Shown: positions 31,337-39,599, counted from the stretch's first letter. The stretch is DNA of 64,000 bases from a virus (IMGVR_UViG_3300032240_000608:1-64000), one strand, 5' to 3'. Translations and numbers: made by a program. The notes: generated by a model from the letters alone, not told the origin.

Positions 31337-31367
31337 ATAAGGTTAGCCCTCCTTGTTAAGTGCTAGG

Positions 31368-31396
31368 CACGGACCTTTTAAACCGTCGTGTCCGTG
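31368..31396. repeat. Inverted repeat upstream of phoH
   Basis: CACGGAC (31368-31374) and GTCCGTG (31390-31396) form a perfect 7-bp stem with a 15-base loop, in the expected 5' leader of phoH. It may be a protein-binding site or an RNA hairpin. Confidence 0.5.
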
Positions 31397-31462
31397 TCCG
31401 AACACAAACTTATTTAACGATCTAGTCAAAATATAATAAGTTATGTTAAAGTTTTAGCTGGA

Positions 31463-31469
31463 ATAAATA
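31463..31469 (+). promoter_or_regulatory. Late-type promoter box
   Basis: ATAAATA followed by C, 14 bases before ATG 31484; AAAGGGAG serves as ribosome site. Heads the 31484-34096 operon that includes lysis genes. Confidence 0.65.
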
Positions 31470-31483
31470 CAAAGGGAGATACT

Positions 31484-32023
31484 ATGGCGAATATTAAAGA
31501 CGTACTTAAAAACATAGAACAGGTCTACGGGTCTAACAACAGCTTGAATATGCTCAAAGATTTCGAGCGGGTTATTGACGAACTCGACACTTATGTTTAC
31601 GATAACTGGATTGACGGTGAGCTCGTAGAAGGGCCTAAAGAAGATAGGTATTTTGTAGAATGCACATTTATGTGGCCTAAAGACAAGATGCCGGAACCAG
31701 TAGGTGGTATGCGTCTAATAGAGTACGGCTGTAAAGTTCAGTTCAAAGAAACACAGATTGCCAAAGTCCGCAAGATTAAAAAGCCAGACGATATTCGTCC
31801 TGGTACAAAGAAAGGCAAAATTGATCACGAAGATGTATGGATGGTCAAAATTATGATGCCTAAGAAATTAATGAACGATATCGATCGTGGTTATACAGAA
31901 TTAGATAAAAACAAAGTTGAAGATGTGATCTCACAAAACGGCGGTGTTAACGCACACATCGATCCAGCAGAACAACAGGCACAGGAGATGGCTAATGCAC
32001 CAGCAGAACAACCAGCAGCTTAA
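31484..32023 (+). CDS. Conserved T4-like phage protein, 179 aa
   Basis: Recognisable blocks: LKDFERVIDELDTYVYDNWI, GELVEGP, CTFMWPKDKMPEP and RPGTKKGKI. Similar proteins occur in T4-like aquatic phages next to the following gene; role not established, though the late promoter suggests virion assembly. The C-terminus is a disordered Ala/Gln/Glu tail. Overlaps the next gene by 29 bases. Confidence 0.75.
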   Translation: MANIKDVLKNIEQVYGSNNSLNMLKDFERVIDELDTYVYDNWIDGELVEGPKEDRYFVECTFMWPKDKMPEPVGGMRLIEYGCKVQFKETQIAKVRKIKKPDDIRPGTKKGKIDHEDVWMVKIMMPKKLMNDIDRGYTELDKNKVEDVISQNGGVNAHIDPAEQQAQEMANAPAEQPAA

Positions 32024-32744
32024 CGAAGGCCTTCGTCCGCTGGACTTAAAAGAAATGATTCACCCTACCTTTAAGGTAGACACATATAGCTCAAAGATGG
32101 GAGAGGATAAGGATATCTGCGTTCTTACATTTGAAGTTAAAGATCGTCAGCCTGCTAAAGACCTAATGGAGTTTTTAGAAAAAGGGTACACCTACGTTTT
32201 AGATGCAGATGTCAGCTCTGGTGAAAATGAAGATGGTGAATATTTTGTATTTGTTGAACTTCCAAGAACCAGTCGCCTTGCAGAACACATTAGGGAAATT
32301 ACCTACGGTGTACACAAGTTAACAGGCATTGACGATTTTAAATTTAAGTACTATAAAGACGAGCGTGAACACACAGTCTCCGAAGAAACACTTAAAAATA
32401 TTATCCCCGAATCAGCATCGACATATGAAAATATGTTGAGCAAAGTTAGAACAGAAGAAGTTAAAAGATTCTTTACAAAAACACTTATGGATGATTTTAC
32501 ATTAGAAGGTAATGTAATTACCATACACAAACCTTTTAATCAAAAAATACAATTAAGAATGGTCAAAGAAGGAGCAGTTGATTCTATCCTAGAAGGAGTC
32601 ACTGATCCGATCACTATGGATCAAGATGCTATGAGTGAAATATTTTGGCTGACTAAAGTACTAGGTGACTACAACATCAACAAAGTTGGTGACAGTTTTA
32701 TGTTTGACAACAACGGTCAAGCAATCTTACTACAAAGGATATAA
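31995..32744 (+). CDS. Conserved T4-like phage protein, 249 aa
   Basis: Blocks LDLKEMIHPTFKVDTYSSKM, GEDKDICVLTF, AKDLMEFLEKGYTYVLDADV and a long acidic C-terminal half. Found beside the previous gene in related phages (recalled). Start ATG 31995 has CAGGAGA 8 bases upstream; an in-frame GTG at 31944 would add a poorly conserved 17 residues. Probably a virion or assembly protein, by promoter class only. Confidence 0.72.
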   Translation: MHQQNNQQLNEGLRPLDLKEMIHPTFKVDTYSSKMGEDKDICVLTFEVKDRQPAKDLMEFLEKGYTYVLDADVSSGENEDGEYFVFVELPRTSRLAEHIREITYGVHKLTGIDDFKFKYYKDEREHTVSEETLKNIIPESASTYENMLSKVRTEEVKRFFTKTLMDDFTLEGNVITIHKPFNQKIQLRMVKEGAVDSILEGVTDPITMDQDAMSEIFWLTKVLGDYNINKVGDSFMFDNNGQAILLQRI

Positions 32745-32746
32745 TA

Positions 32747-33373
32747 ATGGCTTTTACATTTGATTTTACTAAAGAACAGCTTGCTCAATTAATTCCAGGT
32801 AACCAATATATCGATCATTGGTATGAAGCATTATGCACTCTGTTACCCGACTACGAAATTAATACTCCAAATCGTGTTGCTGCTTTTCTAGCACAATGTG
32901 CTCACGAGAGTGGCGGGTTCAAGGCATTGAAAGAAAATCTAAATTATCAAGCAGCTAGTCTTTGTAGAGTATTCCCAAAGTACTTTCCTAATATGGACAT
33001 AGCAAATCAATATGCACACAACCAAGAAGCGATTGCAAACAGAGTTTATGGCGGACGTATGGGCAATGGTCCAGAAGATACCGGCGACGGATTTAAATAT
33101 TGCGGTAGAGGCCTTATACAGCTCACAGGCAAGCAGAACTATACAAAGTTCGCAGAGAGCATTGATACCCCAATTGAAGATATTCCAGAGTTCCTAGGAA
33201 CGTTTGAAGGTGCTATTCAATCAGCCTGCTGGTTCTGGGAAACCAATAACCTAAATCAATATGCAGATTCAGGCGACATCCTAACAATGACCAAACGTAT
33301 TAACGGTGGTACTATTGGTCTAGAAGATCGTACACAGCATTATAATCACGCACTAAAAGTATTCGGGGCTTAA
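32747..33373 (+). CDS. GH19 endolysin (208 aa)
   Basis: Glycoside hydrolase family 19 (chitinase/muramidase-type) cell-wall hydrolase. Catalytic E54 in AQCAHESGGF, then NRVYGGRMGNG and GRGLIQLTGKQNY, the classical GH19 signature, and ACWFWETNNLN. No signal peptide, so it needs the holin (34123). Directly followed by Rz-like and Rz1-like genes. Confidence 0.9.
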   Translation: MAFTFDFTKEQLAQLIPGNQYIDHWYEALCTLLPDYEINTPNRVAAFLAQCAHESGGFKALKENLNYQAASLCRVFPKYFPNMDIANQYAHNQEAIANRVYGGRMGNGPEDTGDGFKYCGRGLIQLTGKQNYTKFAESIDTPIEDIPEFLGTFEGAIQSACWFWETNNLNQYADSGDILTMTKRINGGTIGLEDRTQHYNHALKVFGA

Positions 33374-33374
33374 T

Positions 33375-33830
33375 ATGTTTGGTTGGTTATTGGAGCATTT
33401 AATACTATTGGTCCCTACGTGGATGTGGTTGGTATTAGCAGGAGCAGGTGCCGCTGTATATTATTTCAGCGGACTTATTCTAGCGTTTCCACAATTTAAA
33501 CCCTACGGTATACTTGTTAAAATCATCGGCGTTGCAGCTCTATTAGGCGGTGTGTTTATGACTGGTGGGGAGGGTGTTAGTGCTGTGTGGCAAGCACAGA
33601 TAGCCGAGATGAATGCAAAAGTTTCAGCTGCCGAAGCTAAGAGCCAAAAAGTTAATACAGTTATAGAAACTAAGATTATTGAAAAGATTAAAGTAGTCAA
33701 AGATACACAGGTTGTCTTACAAGATCGCATAGTTGAAAAAGAAAAGATAATCGATGCTGAGTGTAAAGTTGCTCCTGAAGCAATTGATATCTTAAATCAA
33801 GCCGCTAAGTTTCCAGGAGCTAAAAAATGA
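33375..33830 (+). CDS. Rz-like inner-membrane spanin with two membrane segments (151 aa)
   Basis: Hydrophobic segments at about 4-37 (possibly a long or hairpin helix) and 44-63, then a charged coiled coil (about 70-130, AKVSAAEAKSQKVNTVIETK onward) that would span the periplasm. The o-spanin gene overlaps its 3' end, as in Rz/Rz1 pairs. Classical i-spanins have one N-terminal membrane anchor; the extra segment might let this protein act also in hole formation. Function inferred from layout. Confidence 0.72.
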   Translation: MFGWLLEHLILLVPTWMWLVLAGAGAAVYYFSGLILAFPQFKPYGILVKIIGVAALLGGVFMTGGEGVSAVWQAQIAEMNAKVSAAEAKSQKVNTVIETKIIEKIKVVKDTQVVLQDRIVEKEKIIDAECKVAPEAIDILNQAAKFPGAKK

Positions 33831-34096
33831 AAAAACTACTTTTAGTATGTGCATTTTTTGTACTAACTGGTTGTGCTGGTACCGTTCCTATAAAAATGTC
33901 ATTTCCTGCTGTTCCGAAAGAACTAACAGAATCTTGCGCTGATTTGCAACAGGCAGATGATAGTAGTACAAAATTAAGTGATGCCTTAAAAGTTGTAACT
34001 GCAAACTACGGACAGTATCACGAATGTCGAATTAAAGTAGATACGTGGATAGAATGGTATACACAGCAGAAACAGATATTCGATAGCATCAAATAA
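33827..34096 (+). CDS. Outer-membrane spanin lipoprotein (Rz1-like, 89 aa)
   Basis: Signal peptide with lipobox LTGC (C16), so it should be cleaved and lipid-anchored. The mature part has MSFPAVPKELTESC and further Cys residues that may make intermolecular disulfides. With the preceding gene it would fuse inner and outer membranes at lysis. Its stop codon lies inside a late-type promoter box. Confidence 0.8.
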   Translation: MKKLLLVCAFFVLTGCAGTVPIKMSFPAVPKELTESCADLQQADDSSTKLSDALKVVTANYGQYHECRIKVDTWIEWYTQQKQIFDSIK

Positions 34097-34099
34097 ATA
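34093..34099 (+). promoter_or_regulatory. Late-type promoter box for the holin gene
   Basis: ATAAATA followed by C, overlapping the o-spanin TAA, 23 bases before ATG 34123, which has TAGGAGCGGAG. Confidence 0.6.
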
Positions 34100-34122
34100 C
34101 AGTTATACTAGGAGCGGAGCGA

Positions 34123-34659
34123 ATGACAGATCAAGTAACAGCACAAAGCGAAAGCGAAAAGAAAAAAGAAGATTGGATGAACAGCAAATGGCGTCCAATG
34201 ATGGGTTGGATGTATATGGTCGTATGTATGTTCGATATGATAGTATTCCCAATCTTATGGAGTCTATTACAAACAGTAACACATACTCCTATTACTCAAT
34301 GGAATCCATTAACATTACAAGGTGCTGGACTATTCCACATCGCAATGGGTGCAGTCCTTGGTATTGCGGCATTTGGTCGTACACAAGAAAAACTAAACGG
34401 AGCAAACAATGGCGGACTACAAACACCAACAACAGGATTTGCGAGCGGGGCAACAGCACCTAGCGCACCTTCAACAGGATTCGGCGCAGCACCAAGCACA
34501 AGTTTTACACCAGCACCAAGTTGGGGAACAACTCCTACAGCGCCAGCAGCAAGCGGCTTTGGTAGCAGTTCAGGATTTGGAGCGACAACGACTCCAGGGC
34601 CAGTAGCATCAAGCAGTGGCAAACTGGGCCCTGCACCACAACAAGATCCAGTTCTTTAA
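34123..34659 (+). CDS. Probable holin with Pro/Ala/Ser-rich tail (178 aa)
   Basis: N-terminal charged stretch, then KWRPMMGWMYMVVCMFDMIV and a second hydrophobic segment around residues 65-87 (LQGAGLFHIAMGAVLGIAAFG), matching phage 3TM-type holin families that begin with 'WRP'. The last 85 residues are a Gly/Ala/Ser/Thr/Pro low-complexity tail with repeated GFG and TxAPS units. Location after the spanins supports a lysis role; the long tail is unusual and may regulate timing. Confidence 0.72.
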   Translation: MTDQVTAQSESEKKKEDWMNSKWRPMMGWMYMVVCMFDMIVFPILWSLLQTVTHTPITQWNPLTLQGAGLFHIAMGAVLGIAAFGRTQEKLNGANNGGLQTPTTGFASGATAPSAPSTGFGAAPSTSFTPAPSWGTTPTAPAASGFGSSSGFGATTTPGPVASSSGKLGPAPQQDPVL

Positions 34660-34668
34660 GGAGCAACT

Positions 34669-34845
34669 ATGAAACAACTATTAGCAATTTTAATCTCAGC
34701 AGTGTTAGCAACATCAGTAATGGCCGCTGATAAAAAAGAACCAGCCAAAAAACCCGCTGCTGAAAAGAAAGCGGAAAAGAAAGAAGTTAAAAAGCATAAA
34801 AAAGCAGAAGGCACAAAAGTACCAGAACCTGCCAAGAAAAAATAA
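34669..34845 (+). CDS. Secreted Lys/Ala-rich peptide, 58 aa
   Basis: ATG 34669 with AAGGAG upstream. A signal peptide (about residues 1-19, ending VMA before ADKK) precedes a 39-residue tail made almost wholly of Lys, Ala, Glu and Pro. After cleavage the product is a highly basic periplasmic peptide; it might bind lipopolysaccharide or peptidoglycan and aid lysis, by position only. Confidence 0.7.
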   Translation: MKQLLAILISAVLATSVMAADKKEPAKKPAAEKKAEKKEVKKHKKAEGTKVPEPAKKK

Positions 34846-34862
34846 CGCTCAGTAAATCTGTA

Positions 34863-34869
34863 GTAAATA
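34863..34869 (+). promoter_or_regulatory. Late-type box before the terminator-promoter element
   Basis: GTAAATA sits directly before the hairpin at 34871. RNA from it would meet the terminator at once, so its use is doubtful. Confidence 0.3.
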
Positions 34870-34870
34870 T

Positions 34871-34899
34871 AAAGGACTGCTTGACACAGTCCTTTTTTT
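34871..34899 (+). terminator. Intrinsic terminator after the lysis genes
   Basis: AAAGGACTG (34871-34879) pairs with CAGTCCTTT (34887-34895), loop CTTGACA, followed by T's to 34899. The loop contains the -35 box of the next promoter. Confidence 0.88.
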
Positions 34900-34909
34900 A
34901 TCATATAAT
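34881..34909 (+). promoter_or_regulatory. Perfect sigma70 promoter nested in the terminator
   Basis: TTGACA (34881-34886) lies in the terminator loop; 17 bases later TATAAT (34904-34909). The DnaJ start codon (34919) is 9 bases past the -10 box, leaving a leader of about 0-3 bases and no ribosome site. Confidence 0.88.
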
Positions 34910-34918
34910 ATAAAGACT

Positions 34919-35761
34919 ATGGATTATTATACAACATTAGGATTACAACGAGGCGCATCGGACGAGGAAATTAAAAAAGCCTATCGTTCAATGGCAATGA
35001 AGCATCACCCTGATCGCGGTGGTGACGAAAGGAAATTTAAAGAGGTTTCGCAGGCCTACGAATTTTTAACTGATCCTCAAAAGAAACAAATGATTGATAT
35101 GGGCGTTGACCCAAATCAACAGCACGGTGGATTCCAACACGCACACGCTAATCCATTTGAGTTCCATTTTGGTGCTGCCGACATACACGATATGTTTGGA
35201 AACTTTGGCTTTGGAAACTTTGGTGGAAGGCCGCAGCAAAGAAATAAAACTTTAAACATCTCTGTAGAAATTACGCTAGAAGATGTACTAAAAGGAAAAG
35301 AAATCAATGCAGAAGTAGCGATACCAAATGGTCCTCGCAAGATGATCAATATACACGTTCCGGCTGGTATTGAAAGCGGACAACAGATTAGATACGACGG
35401 TATGGGCGATAATTCAATTCCACATCTACGTGCGGGTGACCTAATCGTTAATATCATTGTTCGACCACACCCCGTATTTAGGCGTGAAGGTATATCCTTG
35501 ATATATGATCACGTGGTAAGTGCGTGGGATGCAATGATCGGATCTAACATTGATATACGAACACTTGACGGAAAACAACTAAAGATTAATTTACCCGCAG
35601 GAACACAACCAGATACAGTACTAAGCTGTCGAGGTGAAGGTCTTCCTGATGTACGTTCGAGACAACGTGGAAATCTACTTATTAAAATAAAAGTTGAAAT
35701 ACCACGTAACCTTACACCAATACAGATATCTAGGATAGAAGAAATTAAGAATGGAATTTAA
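34919..35761 (+). CDS. dnaJ: DnaJ/CbpA-type Hsp40 co-chaperone (280 aa)
   Basis: J domain at 1-70 with H30-P31-D32 (KHHPDRGGD), then a Gly/Phe-rich linker (MFGNFGFGNFGG), then two C-terminal beta domains (ITLEDVLKGKE, VRPHPVFRREG, LPAGTQPDTVL). No cysteine zinc-finger domain, so class II like CbpA. It should stimulate host DnaK. Start lies almost at the transcription start. Overlaps the deformylase gene by 11 bases. Confidence 0.92.
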   Translation: MDYYTTLGLQRGASDEEIKKAYRSMAMKHHPDRGGDERKFKEVSQAYEFLTDPQKKQMIDMGVDPNQQHGGFQHAHANPFEFHFGAADIHDMFGNFGFGNFGGRPQQRNKTLNISVEITLEDVLKGKEINAEVAIPNGPRKMINIHVPAGIESGQQIRYDGMGDNSIPHLRAGDLIVNIIVRPHPVFRREGISLIYDHVVSAWDAMIGSNIDIRTLDGKQLKINLPAGTQPDTVLSCRGEGLPDVRSRQRGNLLIKIKVEIPRNLTPIQISRIEEIKNGI

Positions 35762-36245
35762 ACTAGGGGCGCACGACAGCCTAACACAAGTCAGTACCGA
35801 TTGGAATTTTACCTCAGATGGAGATGCACGTCAGCTCGAACAAGATATGATTGATTTTATGATAGCGAGCAAAGGCATTGGTCTTGCTGCAAATCAAATC
35901 GGTATAACTAAACGAGTTTTTGTAATGGGTAGCAACAATATTGAGAATTTCCCTGCGCCATTTGCTGTTTTCAATCCTAGGATTTTAGAAGCAAGTAATG
36001 AGATGGTCCTTGATCAAGAAGGCTGTCTTAGCTATCCTAATTTGTATCTAACAATTAAACGCCCAAGTTGGATTATCGCAGAGTATCAAGACAGCGAAGG
36101 AAATCTTAAAGAAATAAAAGTAGATGGATATCTAGGTAAATGCTTTCAACACGAACTAGATCATCTAGATGGCATTTGTTTTGTTGACAGAGTATCACAA
36201 ATGAAGTTACAATTAGCTATGAAGAAACTAAGGAAACAGCGTTAA
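35751..36245 (+). CDS. def: Peptide deformylase (164 aa)
   Basis: Metalloprotease removing formyl from nascent proteins. All three motifs are present: GIGLAANQIG, EGCLSYP (Cys metal ligand) and QHELDHLDG (two His ligands and catalytic Glu). Length is normal. Phage deformylases are known from cyanophages, where they are thought to help process abundant phage or photosynthesis proteins. Operon with DnaJ and ClpA. Confidence 0.93.
   Translation: MEFKLGAHDSLTQVSTDWNFTSDGDARQLEQDMIDFMIASKGIGLAANQIGITKRVFVMGSNNIENFPAPFAVFNPRILEASNEMVLDQEGCLSYPNLYLTIKRPSWIIAEYQDSEGNLKEIKVDGYLGKCFQHELDHLDGICFVDRVSQMKLQLAMKKLRKQR
36184..36213 (+). promoter_or_regulatory. Sigma70 promoter for the ClpA-like gene
   Basis: TTGACA (36184-36189), 18 bases, TACAAT (36208-36213), within the end of the deformylase gene, 33 bases before ATG 36247. 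Confidence 0.65.
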
Positions 36246-36246
36246 T

Positions 36247-38589
36247 ATGATTGAACCAAGCCAAAACTTACAACAGATTTTTGAAAACTCTGTTACTATT
36301 GCCAAAGAGCTCGGCCACGAATACGTTACAATTGAACATATTGTATTTGGAATTATGAACGATCCAGATTCGTTTGCGTTGATTGAAGGGTTCGGAGCAG
36401 ACGCTAATTTTATTAAAACCAACCTAGATCATTACTTAAAAAATAATCTTAATGATATTAAGACTACAGATCCAGACGCAAGACCAAGAAAAACAAACAG
36501 CGTAGAGCGTGTGCTTAATCGTTGCTTTACACAGGTATTATTCAGCGGACGCCAGCGTATGGAAGTTGCTGACGTTGTTATTAGTGTACTTTCAGAAAAG
36601 AATAGTTTTGGTTTTTACTTCCTACAAAAAGGCGGTGTGACTAAAGAGAAGTTTGTTAAATTCTTCCAAGAAAACATTGTATTAGTTGAAGATGAAGAAG
36701 AAATGCAGCCGGTAACCACCCCCACCCAAGTTGATAAGATTCTTAATGCTTATTGTACTAATTTGTCTTTAAAGGCAAAACAAAAAACAATTGACCCAGT
36801 TATTGGTCGTGATGAAGAACTAGAAAAGACACAGCTGGTATTGGCTCGTCGAAATAAGTGTAACGTGCTTATGGTCGGTGATCCGGGTGTTGGTAAAACT
36901 GCGATTGCAGAAGGACTAGCACGTAAGATCTTTGAAAAGAAGGTGCCTAAGTTTATTCAAGACCATACTGTTTACTCACTTGATATTCCTGCACTACTTG
37001 CCGGTAGTAAGTATCGCGGTGACTTTGAAGAACGTATCAAGGCTGTTCTTACAGCACTTGAACGCAAAGGTAAAATTATTCTGTTTATTGACGAAGCACA
37101 TATGATAAACGGTGCCGGAGCATCAAGTCAAGGTTCAAACGATCTTGCCAACATCCTTAAGCCAGTATTGACTAAAGGTACAATTAAACTTGTTGCTTCA
37201 ACAACCTGGGAAGAGTATCGCAAGTACTTTGAAAAGGATCGTGCATTGATGCGTCGATTCCAACGTATTACTATTGATGAACCTACACCAGAAATGGCTG
37301 TTAAGATTCTTAAAGGCATCCGTAAGTATTACGAAAAACATCACAATGTTAAAATCAGCGATGCGGCTATTGAACAGGCTGTTAAGCTGTCTATCAAATA
37401 TATGGCTGATAAGAAATTACCAGATAAGGCCATTGACATCCTTGACTGTGCATCGGCTCGTTACAAATTAAAGGACGATCCAGAGACCGAAGGCATAGAG
37501 CAAATTGTCGATATCGAGCAAGTTACCTATGAACTTAGCAAGATGATCAATATGCCATTAGAAACTGTGGCACAGAAAGAAAGTAAAAATCTAAGCGATT
37601 TAGAATCTGGAATTAAGGCCGCAGTCTATGGTCAGGATACCGCAGTATCGACATTGCTTGACAAGATCTTTGTGGCGCAGGCGGGGATGAAAGCCCCTAA
37701 CAAGCCTATCGGTAGTTTCTTGTTTTTAGGACCTACTGGTACTGGTAAGACTGAAACTGCTAAAGTACTATCTGAAAAGATGGGTATGGAGCTTCTACGT
37801 TTTGATATGGGAGAATACCAAGAGAAGCACAGTGTGGCACGATTAATCGGAGCTCCTCCGGGATATGTAGGCTACGAAGACAATGCTGGTATGCTTATCA
37901 CAAAACTACAAGAACATCCTAATGCAGTATTATTGCTTGATGAAGTCGAAAAGGCTCATCCAGATGTTATGAATCTTCTTCTAGCATTTATGGATAACGG
38001 ATTTATCACAGGGTCAAATGGAAAGCAAGCAGATGGTCGCAACACTATTTTGATTATGACCTCTAACCTAGGTGCTCGAGATAACGAAAATAATACAATC
38101 GGATTTGGCGATATGGCTAAAACTGATGAAGATGATAAAGCTGTTAAGAAATTCTTTGCTCCTGAATTCCGCAATCGCTTAGATGCTATTGTTAAATTTA
38201 GCAAACTAGAGATGCCAGTTGTTATTCAGATTGTGAAGAAATTTATCGGTGAACTTAATAGTCAACTCAAAGACAAGGGCATTGAAATTGTTGCTGATGC
38301 AGAAGCACTACGATGGATAGCCGATAAAGGGTATGACAGTAAAATGGGTGCAAGACCGCTATCAAGGCTAATTGATACTGAAATTAAATCACCGTTAAGT
38401 CGCAGAGTGCTGTTCGGCGATCTAGTTGATGGTGGCAAGATCAGTATCTCTATCGTTGACGGTAAACCTAATTTTACAGTTACTGAGATAGTAAAGCCGT
38501 TGACTAAAGAACAAAGGAAGGCCGCGAAGCTGTTAGCATTAGATAAGGAGACGGCAGATGATAGAATTAACCAAGACGACCAGTCATAG
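36247..38589 (+). CDS. clpA: ClpA-like AAA+ unfoldase (780 aa)
   Basis: N-domain (1-145, LGHEYVTIEHIVFGIM), first AAA+ with Walker A GDPGVGKTAIAEG and Walker B ILFIDEAHM, no ClpB middle coiled coil, second AAA+ with GPTGTGKTETAK and VLLLDEVEKAHPDV, and ClpA-like EFRNRLD, KGYDSKMGARPLSRLI. I618-G619-F620 sits where E. coli ClpA has its IGL ClpP-docking loop and fits the [LIV]-G-[FL] rule, so it should dock host ClpP; no clpP is in the window. A SGSKYRGDFEER-type pore-loop region is present (AGSKYRGDFEER). Confidence 0.93.
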   Translation: MIEPSQNLQQIFENSVTIAKELGHEYVTIEHIVFGIMNDPDSFALIEGFGADANFIKTNLDHYLKNNLNDIKTTDPDARPRKTNSVERVLNRCFTQVLFSGRQRMEVADVVISVLSEKNSFGFYFLQKGGVTKEKFVKFFQENIVLVEDEEEMQPVTTPTQVDKILNAYCTNLSLKAKQKTIDPVIGRDEELEKTQLVLARRNKCNVLMVGDPGVGKTAIAEGLARKIFEKKVPKFIQDHTVYSLDIPALLAGSKYRGDFEERIKAVLTALERKGKIILFIDEAHMINGAGASSQGSNDLANILKPVLTKGTIKLVASTTWEEYRKYFEKDRALMRRFQRITIDEPTPEMAVKILKGIRKYYEKHHNVKISDAAIEQAVKLSIKYMADKKLPDKAIDILDCASARYKLKDDPETEGIEQIVDIEQVTYELSKMINMPLETVAQKESKNLSDLESGIKAAVYGQDTAVSTLLDKIFVAQAGMKAPNKPIGSFLFLGPTGTGKTETAKVLSEKMGMELLRFDMGEYQEKHSVARLIGAPPGYVGYEDNAGMLITKLQEHPNAVLLLDEVEKAHPDVMNLLLAFMDNGFITGSNGKQADGRNTILIMTSNLGARDNENNTIGFGDMAKTDEDDKAVKKFFAPEFRNRLDAIVKFSKLEMPVVIQIVKKFIGELNSQLKDKGIEIVADAEALRWIADKGYDSKMGARPLSRLIDTEIKSPLSRRVLFGDLVDGGKISISIVDGKPNFTVTEIVKPLTKEQRKAAKLLALDKETADDRINQDDQS

Positions 38590-39229
38590 ATTCTATAATA
38601 AATGGTTGTATAAAATTTCTGTAACTCAGAAGGGTGCTGCCTATTTTAGAAATAATTCTATTGAAAAGGTAATTGATTTTTGTAATACTGGGGAACCTAA
38701 TGGGTACACAAACTCCTTACAGACTATCACTTACAATAATAAAGAAGGCATTTTAGAACTGGCAGAATTCTTTAAAGAGTACGATACTACGTTATGGTCT
38801 AAGCGCATTGAAGGTAATTCAATGGATGTCTATACCAACGATAGTGAACTGTACAACAAGTTCTCTACTAGGTTTAAAGACATAATCATTCACAGATTTG
38901 AGCCCGATCTAACTAGCATCGATCAGCTGACTGATAATAAAGTCATCATCTGTAAACAGCTTCCTCATAAAATCTATCAGTACAAGGTGTATCTGCTGCC
39001 ACACAAAATAGCAGACAAAGAAGAAAAGCGCACAGTAGTAGAGTGGCTTAAGAAACAAAAACCTAAGGTAACTTGCACTCCTGCGGTTGAACACTGGTTT
39101 ATAAAAACTGATTGGAATTGGGATCGTAGATATATTCTTGTGCAAGACGAGCAGTCTTTATTGATGCTAAAACTACGTGCTGCGGAGGTTGTCGGGCGTA
39201 TTTACAATTACGTTGTTGCCGATAAATAA
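38558..39229 (+). CDS. Hypothetical protein, 223 aa
   Basis: No family recognised. Basic and aromatic-rich, with YNKWLYKISVTQKGAAYFRN at the N-terminus and WFIKTDWNWDRRYILVQDEQ near the end. Starts 32 bases inside clpA behind AAGGAG; ends at a TAA that is part of a late-type box. Possibly the end of the early operon. Confidence 0.68.
   Translation: MIELTKTTSHRFYNKWLYKISVTQKGAAYFRNNSIEKVIDFCNTGEPNGYTNSLQTITYNNKEGILELAEFFKEYDTTLWSKRIEGNSMDVYTNDSELYNKFSTRFKDIIIHRFEPDLTSIDQLTDNKVIICKQLPHKIYQYKVYLLPHKIADKEEKRTVVEWLKKQKPKVTCTPAVEHWFIKTDWNWDRRYILVQDEQSLLMLKLRAAEVVGRIYNYVVADK
39222..39228 (+). promoter_or_regulatory. Late-type box at a leaderless start
   Basis: ATAAATA overlaps the preceding stop and is followed after 4 bases (AGAG) by ATG 39233. 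Confidence 0.5.
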
Positions 39230-39232
39230 GAG

Positions 39233-39586
39233 ATGTCCACAGAAAGCCTAATTTTACTATCAAACGTTTCCGCAGAATCCGTTGGATCTGCATTTCTATA
39301 TGGAAATAAATCCAAAGGTGCGGGCTATCAAAAGGGATCAGACGGTGTACATACCGCTATGTTCGCATTTGATAGTTTTAAAGGAACTGTAAAAATACAG
39401 GCTACACTAGAACTGTATCCCGGCGATAATGACTGGTTCGATGTTACAGGAACCGACTTCGGTGGTGATAGCACTGCTGTTAATACTGCTAGTCATACTA
39501 GGTCGTTTACAGGCAAATTTGTATGGATCCGCGCTGCATACAATGTACAGAACGGTACTATCACTGAAATTCGTTATAATTACTAA
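39233..39586 (+). CDS. Small beta-rich protein, probably virion-associated (117 aa)
   Basis: Beta-rich sequence with LLSNVSAESVGSAF, FDSFKGTVKIQATLELYPGD, a WFDVTG turn and SFTGKFVWIRAAYNVQNGTI; similar small proteins in T4-like aquatic phages are thought to be structural (recalled). Late box only 4 bases before the ATG, so a leaderless late mRNA is likely. Confidence 0.65.
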   Translation: MSTESLILLSNVSAESVGSAFLYGNKSKGAGYQKGSDGVHTAMFAFDSFKGTVKIQATLELYPGDNDWFDVTGTDFGGDSTAVNTASHTRSFTGKFVWIRAAYNVQNGTITEIRYNY

Positions 39587-39599
39587 CCCGCTGTAATCG

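Noticed and set aside
31405-31440. Plus-strand TATAAT at 31432 as a promoter for the 31484 gene
   Set aside because: No -35 box at a 16-18 base distance; the late-type box at 31463 is a better candidate.
36247-38589. ClpB disaggregase
   Set aside because: No long middle coiled-coil domain between the two AAA+ modules, and an IGF loop is present, so ClpA-like fits better.
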